In this document: positions 1 to 7,638 of the stretch, in pieces
How positions within the stretch are numbered: the first letter of the stretch is position 1
Layout: every line of letters begins with the position of its first letter
Assembly (NCBI RefSeq): GCF_024346375.1
Contig: NZ_JAGQCV010000019.1
Location: 1 to 33,717 of the forward strand
Length of the DNA: 33,717 nucleotides
Origin: Synechococcus sp. ATX 2A4
Lineage (GTDB): Bacteria > Cyanobacteriota > Cyanobacteriia > PCC-6307 > Cyanobiaceae
Direction of reading: 5' to 3'
Notes under the pieces: model-generated
Told to the model about the DNA's origin: nothing
What the model saw: the letters and a program-made list of their open reading frames with translations, nothing else
Databases searched by the model: none
Translations under genes and position numbers: made by a program

Positions 1-2
1 AT

Positions 3-53
3 GCCTTGGAAAAGCCTCTGGGAGAGTTGATGCGTGGCGTCAAAGCCGTATAA
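3..53 (+). CDS. C-terminal end of a cassette-encoded protein (partial)
   Basis: An open frame enters from the left edge and ends at TAA 51-53, encoding ALEKPLGELMRGVKAV. The stop codon lies inside the RYYYAAC-like box of the first attC (GTATAAC, 48-54), the same arrangement seen for the toxin genes ending at 6862 and 7638. That supports a real gene end rather than chance. The product cannot be identified from 16 residues. A small antitoxin or toxin would fit the neighbours, but this is a guess. Confidence 0.4.
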   Translation, partial: ALEKPLGELMRGVKAV

Positions 54-131
54 CATCAAGATACAGAAGACGGGAGTTGAGGTTGCTGTCTATGCCAAGG
101 CTGCGTCCCGCTTCTAATCTTGGCGTTGGGC
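48..131 (+). other. attC site 1 (84 bp)
   Basis: The outer boxes are GTATAAC (48-54) and GTTGGGC (125-131). The inner arms pair as CAAGAT, unpaired A, CAGAAG, unpaired A, CGGG on the left with CCCG, CTTCTA, ATCTTG on the right, with one mismatch. It belongs to the first attC sequence type of this array, shared with sites 2, 4, 7 and 8. It closes the cassette that enters from the left edge. Confidence 0.9.
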
Positions 132-160
132 TGCTATCTTTCTCAAAAAAGACCTTTCTA

Positions 161-2668
161 ATGGTTGACTTTAAAAAGCTACGCGCTGAATCGGCAAAGG
201 CAAAACCAATTGACCCGCTAGAGATCTTTAGGAGACAGCCGAAACCACCGGAAATCAATGATTTGTACACTAGCCAGGCAGAGGTTCTGCGCGAATGGAA
301 CAACAGGAGAGACCAGCAAGATATCGTCGTCAAACTTCATACCGGCGGCGGCAAGACGCTTGTCGGCCTCCTGATTGCTCAATCAACAATAAATGAGAAA
401 GGTGGCCCCGTCTTATATTTAGTCCCTACTAATCAGCTGGTCAAGCAAACATCTGAGAAGGCTCGCCAATATGGCATTGAGACAGTGGTATACGAGAAAG
501 GAAGAGCATTGAGTGAGAGCTTTGAGCGAGCAGATATAATTATGATTGCTACGTATAGATCATTGTTTAACGGGCGCAGCAAATTTGGCCTATTGGGGCA
601 GCCGGATATACAATCAGCTTCAGCGGTGATTCTTGATGATGCACATGTAGCATTTGGATCGGTTCGGGATTCCTTTACGCTTGAGATTGAGAAGCAGAAG
701 CTTCAGCAGAGGTATTTTGACCTGTGCACCTTGTTCAGGCTGTCATTTAGAGAAATTGACAAACTGGGCACGTTTGATGACATCGTTGCAGGCAGAGAGA
801 CCGGCTTACTTGAGGTTCCATACTGGGCGTGGCTAGATCATATTGAAAGCGTCAAGACTCAACTTTCATTAGAGTCGTCAAGTTACCCATTCGTTTGGCC
901 GCTGCTTCGAGACAATCTTCATCTTTGCCATGCTCTCGTAAGTCATAGTTCTTTTACAATAACTCCCGTTCTTCCACTAGTCAACTTGTTCCCGACATTT
1001 TCAGCCTCTCCTAGAAGGGTCTACATGTCGGCAACGATTTCCGATGATAGTGAGATAGTGCGTACATTCAATGCCAATGCCGAATTCGTTAGGCAGCCAT
1101 TATCTTCTCAATCGCTGGCTGGCGTTAGTGAGCGGATGATTCTTATTCCAGATCTGATGAACTTTGAGGTCGATACACCAACTCTAGCAAGAACCGTGAT
1201 TCAGAATGTGTCCCAGCAAGGCAAAGGGACTGTTATATTGTCGCCGTCTGATTATCGTGCTGCAAAATGGGCTGATGTAGCGATGGTGGCCCGAGGAACG
1301 GAAGCCGTTGAGAAGGCAGTGGACGAACTTCAAAAGGGAGTAACCATAGGCCCCATAGCCTTTTCTAATCGGTACGATGGTATCGATCTTCCAGGGAATT
1401 CATGTAGATTGTTGTTAATGGATGGCCTGCCCGGAGGCAGCTCGGCATATGAACAATACAGACGCATTTGCTTTTATGGAGGAAATGCTTTAACTCGACT
1501 GCTTGCGCAAAGAATTGAACAGGGCATTGGTCGTGGTGCGAGGGGATCTGGTGATCATTGCGTAGTGATCATGACCGGTAAAGATCTGTCTGCATGGATT
1601 AGCAAGGCAGTGAACTACCAATTTCTCACTGATGCTACAAAGGCTCAGATCGAGATGGGCGCAGTGATAAGTGAATCAATTGCGGGCGAAGGGGATGTCC
1701 TTAGTACAGTAAACAAGGGAATTAGTCGCGATACTGACTGGACATCTTATCATGCCGAAAAACTTGCTGATATGGTTCAGCATGAGACTACAAATCAAGA
1801 TCTTATTGACCAAGCATCTGTTGAGAGACGTGCCTTTGGGTGCTGGCAAAGGGGATATCCCGAGCAAGCAATAACCAAAATTGAGAGGTATCTGCAGACT
1901 TCTCCTCACGCAGAAAAGCAAGTTGCGGGATGGCTGCTCCAATTTGCTGGGCGTATCGCCAATGCCTGGGGGAATACTCAAAAGGCTCAGGACTTACAAG
2001 CACAAGCCTTTTCCTTCAACGAGAATCTTACGCGTCCAAGAGTAAAGCCCCCTTACCAGAGAATTGCAGTACCAGCAGCTCAAGAAAGGGCAATATGTGA
2101 ACAGCTGAATGAGTATAGAGCGCGTATGGGCTTGCTAAGCTCTTTCGAATACACAGTTTCGCTGTTAACTCCAGAGTCATCATCCAATATCTTCGAACGG
2201 GAACTCGCAAATCTTGCTAGGTTTATCGGGCTCTCATCTGAGCGATTTGATAACAACGGCCAAGGGCCCGACGTCCTATGGCTACTTCCATCGGCAACAG
2301 GCATTGTTATTGAAGCCAAAAGTCGAAAGCAGGGAAAGAATGTTCTGACCAAGGAGCAACATGGCCAACTCTTGGTTGCCGAGCAATGGTTTAATGTTGA
2401 ATATCCAGGCCAGCCCTGTCATAGAGCAAGTGTTCACCCAACTTCTAATGCTACAAGAAATGCAATAGCGCAGGGCTCTCTTGCTTTGACGTATGAGAAG
2501 CTTGCTGAGCTGGTTTCAGATGCTCGACGCATCCTTAAAGCCCTTGTAAGTAGCCAGCGGTCAGGCCCAGATCTGATCTCTGAGTGCGCACAGTTTCTGC
2601 AATCGTCTAATTTGAATCATGAGCGGATAGTAGGGGCTTACTTTCTTCCATTCCAAGAAATAGATTAG
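161..2668 (+). CDS. SF2 DEAD/DEAH-box helicase fused to PD-(D/E)xK nuclease domain; candidate defence protein
   Basis: This is an 835-residue cassette protein. The N-terminal half has SF2 helicase motifs: GGGKT Walker A at about residues 62-66, LVPTNQL at 87-93, DDAH Walker B at 159-162, SAT at 290-292, and motif VI QGIGRGAR at 454-461. Near the C terminus GPDVLW followed by VIEAK (D704, E718, K720) matches a PD-(D/E)xK nuclease core, so helicase and nuclease appear fused in one chain. The start is taken at ATG 161; the earlier in-frame ATG at 77 lies inside attC 1 and would encode the attC hairpin. A role against phage or foreign DNA is inferred from this architecture and the cassette setting, not from a recognised named system. 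At about 2.67 kb the cassette is large for an integron. Confidence 0.85.
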   Translation: MVDFKKLRAESAKAKPIDPLEIFRRQPKPPEINDLYTSQAEVLREWNNRRDQQDIVVKLHTGGGKTLVGLLIAQSTINEKGGPVLYLVPTNQLVKQTSEKARQYGIETVVYEKGRALSESFERADIIMIATYRSLFNGRSKFGLLGQPDIQSASAVILDDAHVAFGSVRDSFTLEIEKQKLQQRYFDLCTLFRLSFREIDKLGTFDDIVAGRETGLLEVPYWAWLDHIESVKTQLSLESSSYPFVWPLLRDNLHLCHALVSHSSFTITPVLPLVNLFPTFSASPRRVYMSATISDDSEIVRTFNANAEFVRQPLSSQSLAGVSERMILIPDLMNFEVDTPTLARTVIQNVSQQGKGTVILSPSDYRAAKWADVAMVARGTEAVEKAVDELQKGVTIGPIAFSNRYDGIDLPGNSCRLLLMDGLPGGSSAYEQYRRICFYGGNALTRLLAQRIEQGIGRGARGSGDHCVVIMTGKDLSAWISKAVNYQFLTDATKAQIEMGAVISESIAGEGDVLSTVNKGISRDTDWTSYHAEKLADMVQHETTNQDLIDQASVERRAFGCWQRGYPEQAITKIERYLQTSPHAEKQVAGWLLQFAGRIANAWGNTQKAQDLQAQAFSFNENLTRPRVKPPYQRIAVPAAQERAICEQLNEYRARMGLLSSFEYTVSLLTPESSSNIFERELANLARFIGLSSERFDNNGQGPDVLWLLPSATGIVIEAKSRKQGKNVLTKEQHGQLLVAEQWFNVEYPGQPCHRASVHPTSNATRNAIAQGSLALTYEKLAELVSDARRILKALVSSQRSGPDLISECAQFLQSSNLNHERIVGAYFLPFQEID

Positions 2669-2715
2669 TCTGCAGTTAGACTTGACAGCATCCTGGTGCT
2701 ATCTACCAAGGGACA

Positions 2716-2802
2716 CCCCAACATCAAGATACAGCGGACGGGGCTAAAGATACGTCGCTAGCTCATTAGCCGATTGCCCGCCGCTGATCTTGGGCGTTGG
2801 GT
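2716..2802 (+). other. attC site 2 (87 bp)
   Basis: The outer boxes are CCCCAAC (2716-2722) and GTTGGGT (2796-2802). The arms CAAGAT-A-CAGCGG-A-CGGG and CCCG-CCGCTG-ATCTTG pair perfectly apart from two extrahelical A residues, the hallmark that directs strand choice in attC recombination. It closes the helicase-nuclease cassette. Confidence 0.93.
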
Positions 2803-2843
2803 GGTCAAGCAGAAGACAGCAAAGCTCAAGATTCAGCGAATAT

Positions 2844-3662
2844 CTATGAGGTAGTATCTGGATCACGAATCCATGGTTTGTTCGAGTTGGTCCTGACTCT
2901 TGTGATCAGACTGGAGAGAATGTTGGCAGACAGATTGGCACTTGTTATGCCAATCATCTCAGCAGCACTGCATATATCAAGCTTGTCATGAGGCTGTGGA
3001 ATCCTCGTGAAGAGCTTTTTGAGATTGCTTGGAATGACAACCCGCAAGGATAACTGCATTCCACTTGCATCGAACTTCCATTCATGCGAAGCATTGCCCA
3101 GTATTGCATGGGTGTGAATTAAGTCACCCCGATATGCCTGAAGGCAATTAACCCAGTCTTTATGAGCCTGTATAAGTAGGCTGCCAGTTTCACTGCTTGA
3201 AAGTGGACCGTGATTCGAGGCAGCAGACTTAAAGGCACTGTTCCATTTGTACTTTCCGCGCTGCGCAAATCCTTCAAAAACAAGCCCGACTAGATTTGCG
3301 ACATAATCTAGTAGTGATACATTGCCAAATACAATATCATCAAACAAGTAATGAAGGCCTGCCTGGTGCGATGGAAGAAGCTCTGCCGTGTGCATTCCGG
3401 CCAAGAAGCTTGAATGAAGCTGCAACTCCAGATCAGCATGAATAGAGCTTAGCTGAGAAGTATGCCACATCAAACTATTGGATCGATATATGATGCTATC
3501 TCGCACCGAGAAGAAATACTTAGCATTATCTGATCCCAACTGACCCATGGTGAACTTATCCTGAACGAACACGTGATTGAGGACCATCATCTCTTCCTTC
3601 ACGTGTTCAAAAGCTTCCTGCGCAGCCTCGCTGAGCATTGGGGCATCCGAATCGGGTTCCAT
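2844..3662 (-). CDS. HEPN-like hypothetical protein, encoded against cassette polarity
   Basis: The protein is 272 residues from ATG 3662; ATG 3671 is also possible. A longer TTG start at 3695 overlaps attC 3 and is unlikely. The chain looks mostly helical, with the segment LLDYVANLVGLVFEGFAQRGK near the middle (residues 118-137) and RGDLIH at 178-183, which fits the Rx4H pattern of HEPN ribonuclease-type domains. The residue after Arg is Gly rather than the more usual polar residue, so catalytic competence is uncertain. It is the only gene in the array on the minus strand, so it cannot use an integron Pc promoter from the left and must carry its own. Function is unknown; RNase or abortive-infection activity is inference from the motif. 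Confidence 0.6.
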   Translation of the reverse strand: MEPDSDAPMLSEAAQEAFEHVKEEMMVLNHVFVQDKFTMGQLGSDNAKYFFSVRDSIIYRSNSLMWHTSQLSSIHADLELQLHSSFLAGMHTAELLPSHQAGLHYLFDDIVFGNVSLLDYVANLVGLVFEGFAQRGKYKWNSAFKSAASNHGPLSSSETGSLLIQAHKDWVNCLQAYRGDLIHTHAILGNASHEWKFDASGMQLSLRVVIPSNLKKLFTRIPQPHDKLDICSAAEMIGITSANLSANILSSLITRVRTNSNKPWIRDPDTTS

Positions 3663-3686
3663 GATAGGCATTGGTAACAGTGGGCC

Positions 3687-3777
3687 GCCCAACAAACCCC
3701 TCGAGTGGACAGGCCACCATCAACTCTCTGCTCCGCCCCCCAAGCATCCTGCCTGCCACTCAGGGGCAGCGTTATAC
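3687..3777 (+). other. attC site 3 (91 bp)
   Basis: The outer boxes are GCCCAAC (3687-3693) and GTTATAC (3771-3777). The arms CCCCT-C-GAGTGG-A-CAGGC and GCCTG-CCACTC-AGGGG pair with two extrahelical bases. This second attC sequence type is shared only with site 5. It closes the HEPN-like cassette. Confidence 0.93.
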
Positions 3778-3849
3778 AGTCAGGCTTCAGCCATCCCAAA
3801 GCCCCCACGCCTGAGATGCCTATCTTGAAAGGAGACAACAGCTGAAACT

Positions 3850-5349
3850 ATGACCAATGAGCGTGCAGAGGGAGTTACTCAATCCGAGCGTTACCTTAAG
3901 TCTCTTTGTGATAAGACTTTCCTTTCACTATGGAGCTATCCGGGGATCTACAGGGATCAGAACAAGACCAAGGCTGGGGATGGCAAAGAGATCTGCGATC
4001 TAATAGTAGTATTCGAAAATAACATAATCATTTTTTCCGATAAAGACTGTCGCTTTCCAAATTCTGGCTGTTTGGCAACAGACTGGAATCGCTGGTTTAA
4101 GCGTGCAGTCTACAAGTCAGCGGAGCAGGCTTGGGGAGCCGAGCGTTGGATTAAGTCTTTCCCAAATAGGCTCTTTCTTGATAGAAGCTGTTCACAGCGA
4201 TTTCCCATCCAGATCCCAGATCCAAGCCAAGCACGCTTTAATTTAATAGTTGTTGCGCACAATTATCAAAAGAGGAGTCAGGATGAGCTGGGAGGAAAGG
4301 GCAGCCTCATGATCGATTCATCAATCCAGTCTAGCCAGCATTACGCAAGCGCAAATGAGCGATGCTTTGCTATAGGAGATATTGAGGCCACACGAAGCTT
4401 TGTGCATGTTCTTGGCGATCAGACACTGGATATAGTGCTAAAGACTGTTGACACTGTTAGCGACTTTGTGAATTATCTGGAGCGGAAAGAAGCCTTGCTC
4501 AGATCGTCAACACATGTAGTTGCATTTGGGGAAGAAGATCTGCTGGCCTATTATTTATCTAATGTCAATCAAGAAGGCCGGCATGACTTTGCTGTATGGG
4601 ATAGCGACGGCAATACCGTTACGCCCAACGCCCTATTCTTTGAGGAAGGGCATTGGGAAAAGTTTTGCCATAGCGAGCAACGAGATGCACAACTCAGGGC
4701 AGATCGAGTAAGCTATGTTTGGGATGCATTAATAGAGGAGCACAGTCGGCATATAGTAAGCGGTACTCATTACTTTCGAACTGGCTCCGATCTTGGAGAA
4801 GCAGAAACACTTCTTCGTTGGCTCGCACGCGAGCCACGTCTACGCAGGAGAGCGCTTTCCATTATGTATGGGGAGTTCATTGAACTAGCACCTCGGAATC
4901 AACGGGCCACAAGATACGTGATGCCAATAGAGCCAGGTCAGCCGCACTATCTATTCATGACTCTTCCTGTCGACGCAGCAAGTAACTACTCTAACTATAG
5001 AAGAATGAGGAGAGAGTTGGTTGAGATTAGTGGAGTAAATCTAAAAGCGCACCACCCTGAAGCCAGGCATGTTGTAGGTCTTGCAACCGAACCTGGAATT
5101 GACAATGGCGGCCGCTCCCACGATGCTGCTTACATTGACCTTGCAGCATATAGCACAGAAGAGATAGCTGAAATTGCCGCTATAGCATCAGGTCTTGAAA
5201 TGCTATCGAATCCAACGCTCAAGGGCTTCAGCGTAGACGAATATCCAGCAGTGTTGCCTAGACCAAAGAATGCGATACGGAAACCAAACGGATTTGGCAC
5301 TGACAAGAATCAGACACAGAAGCCAAGCAGGGGCAAAAGGAAGAAGTAG
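3850..5349 (+). CDS. Hypothetical cassette protein with nuclease-like N-terminal segment
   Basis: A 499-residue protein starting at ATG 3850, with GGAG at 3831-3834, rather far upstream. The N-terminal third has GKEICDLIVVF, then a strand ending IIIFSDKD at about residues 46-66. This resembles the beta-hairpin core of PD-(D/E)xK or NERD-type nucleases, with Asp50 and a Lys after Ser-Asp; the expected acidic residue two before the Lys is Ser, so activity is uncertain. A run of Trp and Arg residues follows (WNRWFKRAVYKSAEQAWGAE). The C terminus is a basic tail (KPSRGKRKK). No membrane segments or signal peptide are seen. Being alone in its cassette and next to the helicase-nuclease and HEPN cassettes makes a defence role possible; this is inference. 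The product is otherwise unrecognised. Confidence 0.65.
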   Translation: MTNERAEGVTQSERYLKSLCDKTFLSLWSYPGIYRDQNKTKAGDGKEICDLIVVFENNIIIFSDKDCRFPNSGCLATDWNRWFKRAVYKSAEQAWGAERWIKSFPNRLFLDRSCSQRFPIQIPDPSQARFNLIVVAHNYQKRSQDELGGKGSLMIDSSIQSSQHYASANERCFAIGDIEATRSFVHVLGDQTLDIVLKTVDTVSDFVNYLERKEALLRSSTHVVAFGEEDLLAYYLSNVNQEGRHDFAVWDSDGNTVTPNALFFEEGHWEKFCHSEQRDAQLRADRVSYVWDALIEEHSRHIVSGTHYFRTGSDLGEAETLLRWLAREPRLRRRALSIMYGEFIELAPRNQRATRYVMPIEPGQPHYLFMTLPVDAASNYSNYRRMRRELVEISGVNLKAHHPEARHVVGLATEPGIDNGGRSHDAAYIDLAAYSTEEIAEIAAIASGLEMLSNPTLKGFSVDEYPAVLPRPKNAIRKPNGFGTDKNQTQKPSRGKRKK

Positions 5350-5369
5350 GATGCAACGTGCACATTGCT

Positions 5370-5454
5370 GTATAACATCCAGATACAGAAGACGGGAGCA
5401 TGAGTTACCTGCATTGCTCAGATCTTCACCCGCTTCTGATCTGGAGCGTTATCC
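5370..5454 (+). other. attC site 4 (85 bp)
   Basis: The outer boxes are GTATAAC (5370-5376) and GTTATCC (5448-5454). The left arm CAGATACAGAAGACGGG pairs with CCCGCTTCTGATCTG through two unpaired A residues. GTATAAC is the exact complement of GTTATAC at 3771-3777, so the two ends of cassette 3772-5448 match. Confidence 0.93.
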
Positions 5455-5487
5455 GTATCCAGCAAGCCGTTAACCGGAAGCCGCGCC

Positions 5488-5508
5488 TGGTACCGGTAGG
5501 CAGTACCA
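5488..5508. promoter_or_regulatory. Inverted repeat upstream of hicAB, candidate operator
   Basis: TGGTAC (5488-5493) and GTACCA (5503-5508) form a perfect inverted repeat with a 9-base spacer, ending 8 bases before the hicA start. HicB antitoxins with DNA-binding domains commonly repress their own operon, so this is a natural operator candidate. Binding is inferred from position and symmetry only. Confidence 0.4.
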
Positions 5509-5515
5509 TGGCGGA

Positions 5516-5770
5516 ATGAAGCGGAAGCACCAGCGCACCCTTGAGCTGATCTTCTCCCGTCCCGTAAGCGGCAGCCTGCCTTGGAGGGACATCGAGGCCC
5601 TGTTTCAGGAGCTTGGTGGGGATGTCAGTGAGAGAGCGGGCAGCCGAGTTGCGGTCCTCCTGTTTGGCGAAGTCAGGGTCTTCCACAGACCCCACCCATC
5701 GCCCGATACAGACAAGGGTGCTGTTGCTTCGATCCGCAGATGGCTTGAAGAACACGGAGTGACACCATGA
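5516..5770 (+). CDS. hicA: HicA family toxin (cassette D)
   Basis: An 84-residue protein with the compact HicA layout: an N-terminal helix after KHQRTLELIF, a WRDIEALFQELGG segment, a beta strand around VAVLLFGEVRVFHRPHP and the closing DKGAVASIRRWLEEHGV helix. HicA toxins are double-stranded-RNA-binding-fold mRNA endonucleases neutralised by HicB. In the canonical position for GSH this copy reads GSR; a His follows later in FHRPHP, as in a known divergent HicA branch. Toxin precedes antitoxin, and the stop overlaps the hicB start as ATGA (5767-5770), so translation is probably coupled. A candidate operator lies just upstream. Confidence 0.85.
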   Translation: MKRKHQRTLELIFSRPVSGSLPWRDIEALFQELGGDVSERAGSRVAVLLFGEVRVFHRPHPSPDTDKGAVASIRRWLEEHGVTP

Positions 5771-6099
5771 ATCGCATGAATGTGGATGGCTTCAACGCCA
5801 AAATTGAATACGACGAGGAGACGGATCAGTTTCGCGGGGAAATTCTGGGGCTTTCTGGAGGAGCAGACTTTTATGGGTCCAGTCCTGAGGAGCTTCGCCG
5901 AGAATTTACAAAGTCATTGGAGGTCTTTCTTGAGGTCTGCAAGGAGAAAGGAATCGAACCCCGCAGACACTATTCAGGCAAGTTCAACCTTCGGATTCCG
6001 CCTGAACTTCATGAGAAACTGGCGATGACCGCTGAGGCACAAGGAAAGAGTCTCAACTCACTTGCCCAGGAAGCACTCCAGAGAAGTGTCTCGGCGTAG
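5767..6099 (+). CDS. hicB: HicB family antitoxin with ribbon-helix-helix domain (cassette D)
   Basis: A 110-residue protein. The N-terminal half (YDEETDQFRGEILGLSGGADF) is the HicB degenerate RNase-H-like fold that binds HicA. The segment LRREFTKSLEVFLEVCKEKG is its helix. The C-terminal 40 residues (FNLRIPPELHEKLAMTAEAQ and onward) are a ribbon-helix-helix DNA-binding domain typical of the HicB branch paired with this type of HicA. It overlaps hicA by 4 bases. It probably represses the operon through the inverted repeat at 5488-5508. Confidence 0.88.
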   Translation: MNRMNVDGFNAKIEYDEETDQFRGEILGLSGGADFYGSSPEELRREFTKSLEVFLEVCKEKGIEPRRHYSGKFNLRIPPELHEKLAMTAEAQGKSLNSLAQEALQRSVSA

Positions 6100-6105
6100 A
6101 GGAAC

Positions 6106-6197
6106 GGATAACAAGCCCCTCGAGTGGACAGGCCACCAGCAGCTCTTTGCTTCGCAACCCCAGGCTCATTGCCTGCCACTCAGGGGCAGCGTTAGAG
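6106..6197 (+). other. attC site 5 (92 bp)
   Basis: The outer boxes are GGATAAC (6106-6112) and GTTAGAG (6191-6197). The arms CCCCT-C-GAGTGG-A-CAGGC and GCCTG-CCACTC-AGGGG are identical to those of site 3. GGATAAC is the exact complement of GTTATCC at 5448-5454. Confidence 0.94.
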
Positions 6198-6231
6198 AGC
6201 TGGGGGTCAAGCAGATGCAGCCCAAAGCCGG

Positions 6232-6246
6232 TATACTCAGCGTATA
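6232..6246. promoter_or_regulatory. TATAC-N5-GTATA palindrome overlapping a likely -10 box of mazEF
   Basis: TATAC (6232-6236) and GTATA (6242-6246) are perfect inverted repeats around TCAGC, 15 bases before the mazE start. TATACT (6232-6237) also fits a -10 hexamer, so binding of the AbrB-type antitoxin here would block the promoter. Promoter and operator roles are inferred from position and symmetry. Confidence 0.45.
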
Positions 6247-6260
6247 GCCGCTTGATTGCC

Positions 6261-6503
6261 ATGCAGACGCGGGTCCAAAAATGGGGAAACAGTCTTGGGG
6301 TGCGGATCCCGCGTGGTCTGGCGGAGGAGGTAGGCCTGGTTGCTGGCACTCAAGTAAGCCTGAGCTCAAAGGATGGCCAGCTTGTTATGAAGCCAGCTCT
6401 CCCTACTCGACTTAGTCTTGATGATCTCTTGGCAGGCGTCTCAGAGAGTAATATCCATTCGTCTGTTGATACGGGATCGGCTGTCGGGGCGGAGATCTTC
6501 TAG
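6261..6503 (+). CDS. mazE: MazE-like AbrB-type antitoxin (cassette E)
   Basis: An 80-residue protein from ATG 6261. Upstream in-frame starts would run back into attC 5. VQKWGNSLGVRIPRGLAEEVGL followed by GTQVSLSSKDGQLVMKP is the swapped-hairpin AbrB/MazE DNA-binding fold. The acidic, disordered-looking C terminus (LSLDDLLAGVS and onward) is the usual toxin-wrapping tail. The stop TAG (6501-6503) shares its last base with the GTG start of mazF. The pair fills cassette 6192-6953. Confidence 0.9.
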   Translation: MQTRVQKWGNSLGVRIPRGLAEEVGLVAGTQVSLSSKDGQLVMKPALPTRLSLDDLLAGVSESNIHSSVDTGSAVGAEIF

Positions 6504-6862
6504 TGACAGCCGCATACGTCCCTGATCGAGGAGATTTGGTGTGGCTTGAATTCACACCGCAGACAGGTAGTGAGCAGGCTGGAAGGCGACCAGCTTTGGT
6601 GATTTCACCGAAGGCCTACAACGCAAAGGTTGGCCTGGCTTTGTTCTGTCCTGTGACCTCTCGTGTCAAGGGTTATCCATTTGAGGTGGTCTTGCCAGAA
6701 GGTATTGGGGTGAACGGTGTCGTTCTTGCCGATCAGCTGAAGAGCCTTGACTGGCGTGCCAGGAAGGCGAAGCTGATTGAGCGAGCATCGTATGAGCTAC
6801 TGGCGATGGTTACGGCAAGGATCCTGCCTCTCCTTAATCCTGACAATGCTGCCACTCTCTAA
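6503..6862 (+). CDS. mazF: MazF family endoribonuclease toxin (cassette E)
   Basis: A 119-residue MazF/PemK toxin, predicted to cleave mRNA at short motifs. Typical features are RGDLVWLEFTP with RRPALVISP (the conserved GxRRPxLV segment), LFCPVTSRVKGYPFEVVLP, and VLADQLKSLDWRARK near the C-terminal helix. It starts at GTG 6503, overlapping the antitoxin stop by one base. The TAA stop (6860-6862) is formed by the RYYYAAC box of attC 6, so the recombination site supplies the gene end. Confidence 0.92.
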   Translation: MTAAYVPDRGDLVWLEFTPQTGSEQAGRRPALVISPKAYNAKVGLALFCPVTSRVKGYPFEVVLPEGIGVNGVVLADQLKSLDWRARKAKLIERASYELLAMVTARILPLLNPDNAATL

Positions 6863-6959
6863 CATGGCCATGCACCTGACCCGCCACCGCAGAATCAGAG
6901 TGCCCTCAGGGTTGCTTTGGCTCCAGATCACTGCGGGCAGGTGATGGCCAGCGTTAGAA
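6857..6959 (+). other. attC site 6 (103 bp)
   Basis: The outer boxes are CTCTAAC (6857-6863) and GTTAGAA (6953-6959). The arms TGGCCAT-G-CACCTG-A-CCCGC and GCGGG-CAGGTG-ATGGCCA pair with two extrahelical bases. This is the third sequence type, shared with site 9. CTCTAAC exactly complements GTTAGAG at 6191-6197. Confidence 0.94.
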
Positions 6960-7093
6960 GGATGCGTGGGAGGCTGTGGGCTCAGTCCTTTCGGGGTAGA
7001 GGCCGTCCGATCTCCCATTCACAAGCCAGGAGAGCAACTCGATGGTTTCTTGGCTAAGGTGGAGATGAATGCAAGGGAGGTTTGAAGAAAGAA

Positions 7094-7303
7094 ATGGAAA
7101 ATCTCTATGATGCTGTTGTTGAGCCTGACGGACGAATACGGCTCAATACATCAGTACATCTCCAAAAGGGCCTCAAGGTCTTGGTCGCAGTGCCACGAAG
7201 CGACGAGGATTCTGCGTTAAGCGGAATCGCATTAAGCGAACCCTCGCTTTCAGATGATTGGCTCAATCCAGATGAAGAAGAGGCATGGGCGCACCTTCAG
7301 TAG
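7094..7303 (+). CDS. Antitoxin partner of PemK/MazF toxin (cassette F)
   Basis: A 69-residue acidic protein from ATG 7094, with GGGAGG at 7075-7080; a TTG at 7082 is possible but too close to that site. The N-terminal half (YDAVVEPDGRIRLNTSVHLQ, then KVLVAVP) looks like a compact AbrB-like beta hairpin. The C-terminal half (LSEPSLSDDWLNPDEEEAWA) is the short Trp- and acid-rich tail common in antitoxins paired with MazF-type toxins. It overlaps the toxin gene by 19 bases. The family assignment rests on this tail and on the neighbour. Confidence 0.78.
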   Translation: MENLYDAVVEPDGRIRLNTSVHLQKGLKVLVAVPRSDEDSALSGIALSEPSLSDDWLNPDEEEAWAHLQ

Positions 7304-7638
7304 GTGATGTAGTCATCATTCCATTCCCTTATTCCGATCTGTCGCAATCCAAGCGCAGGCCCGCCCTTGTCCTTGCTGAAGCGGGCAGAGGTGATTTCCT
7401 TCTTTGTCAGATCACTAGCAAGCAATATGGTGATTTGCATGCCTTGCCCCTCAAAGAGTCCGACTTCCTCTCAGGTGGCATCAAACGAGAAAGTTTCATC
7501 CGTGGCGCGAAGCTCTTCACTGCCAATGAGGCTCTCATTCTTGGAGTTGCTGGACATCTGAGCCATTCCAAGCTTTCAGAAGTCATTTACCAACTCATTG
7601 AAATACTGTCTGCTTCCCTGAAAGATGACACCTTCTAA
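7285..7638 (+). CDS. PemK/MazF family toxin (cassette F)
   Basis: A 117-residue toxin with GDVVIIPFPYSDLSQSKRRP followed by ALVLAE, LLCQITSKQYGD and the LSHSKLSEVIYQLIEIL closing helix. This is the PemK/MazF mRNA-interferase fold, from a different branch than the toxins of cassettes E and H. ATG 7285 lies inside the antitoxin gene, which argues for translational coupling. The TAA stop (7636-7638) lies inside the RYYYAAC box of attC 7. Confidence 0.9.
   Translation: MGAPSVGDVVIIPFPYSDLSQSKRRPALVLAEAGRGDFLLCQITSKQYGDLHALPLKESDFLSGGIKRESFIRGAKLFTANEALILGVAGHLSHSKLSEVIYQLIEILSASLKDDTF

Noticed and set aside
77-160. Longer start for the helicase gene at ATG 77
   Set aside because: The extra 28 codons are attC 1 hairpin sequence; ATG 161 begins right after the site.
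2797-2991. Plus-strand open frame at the start of cassette B
   Set aside because: It begins inside attC 2, has no ribosome site and overlaps the longer minus-strand HEPN-like gene.
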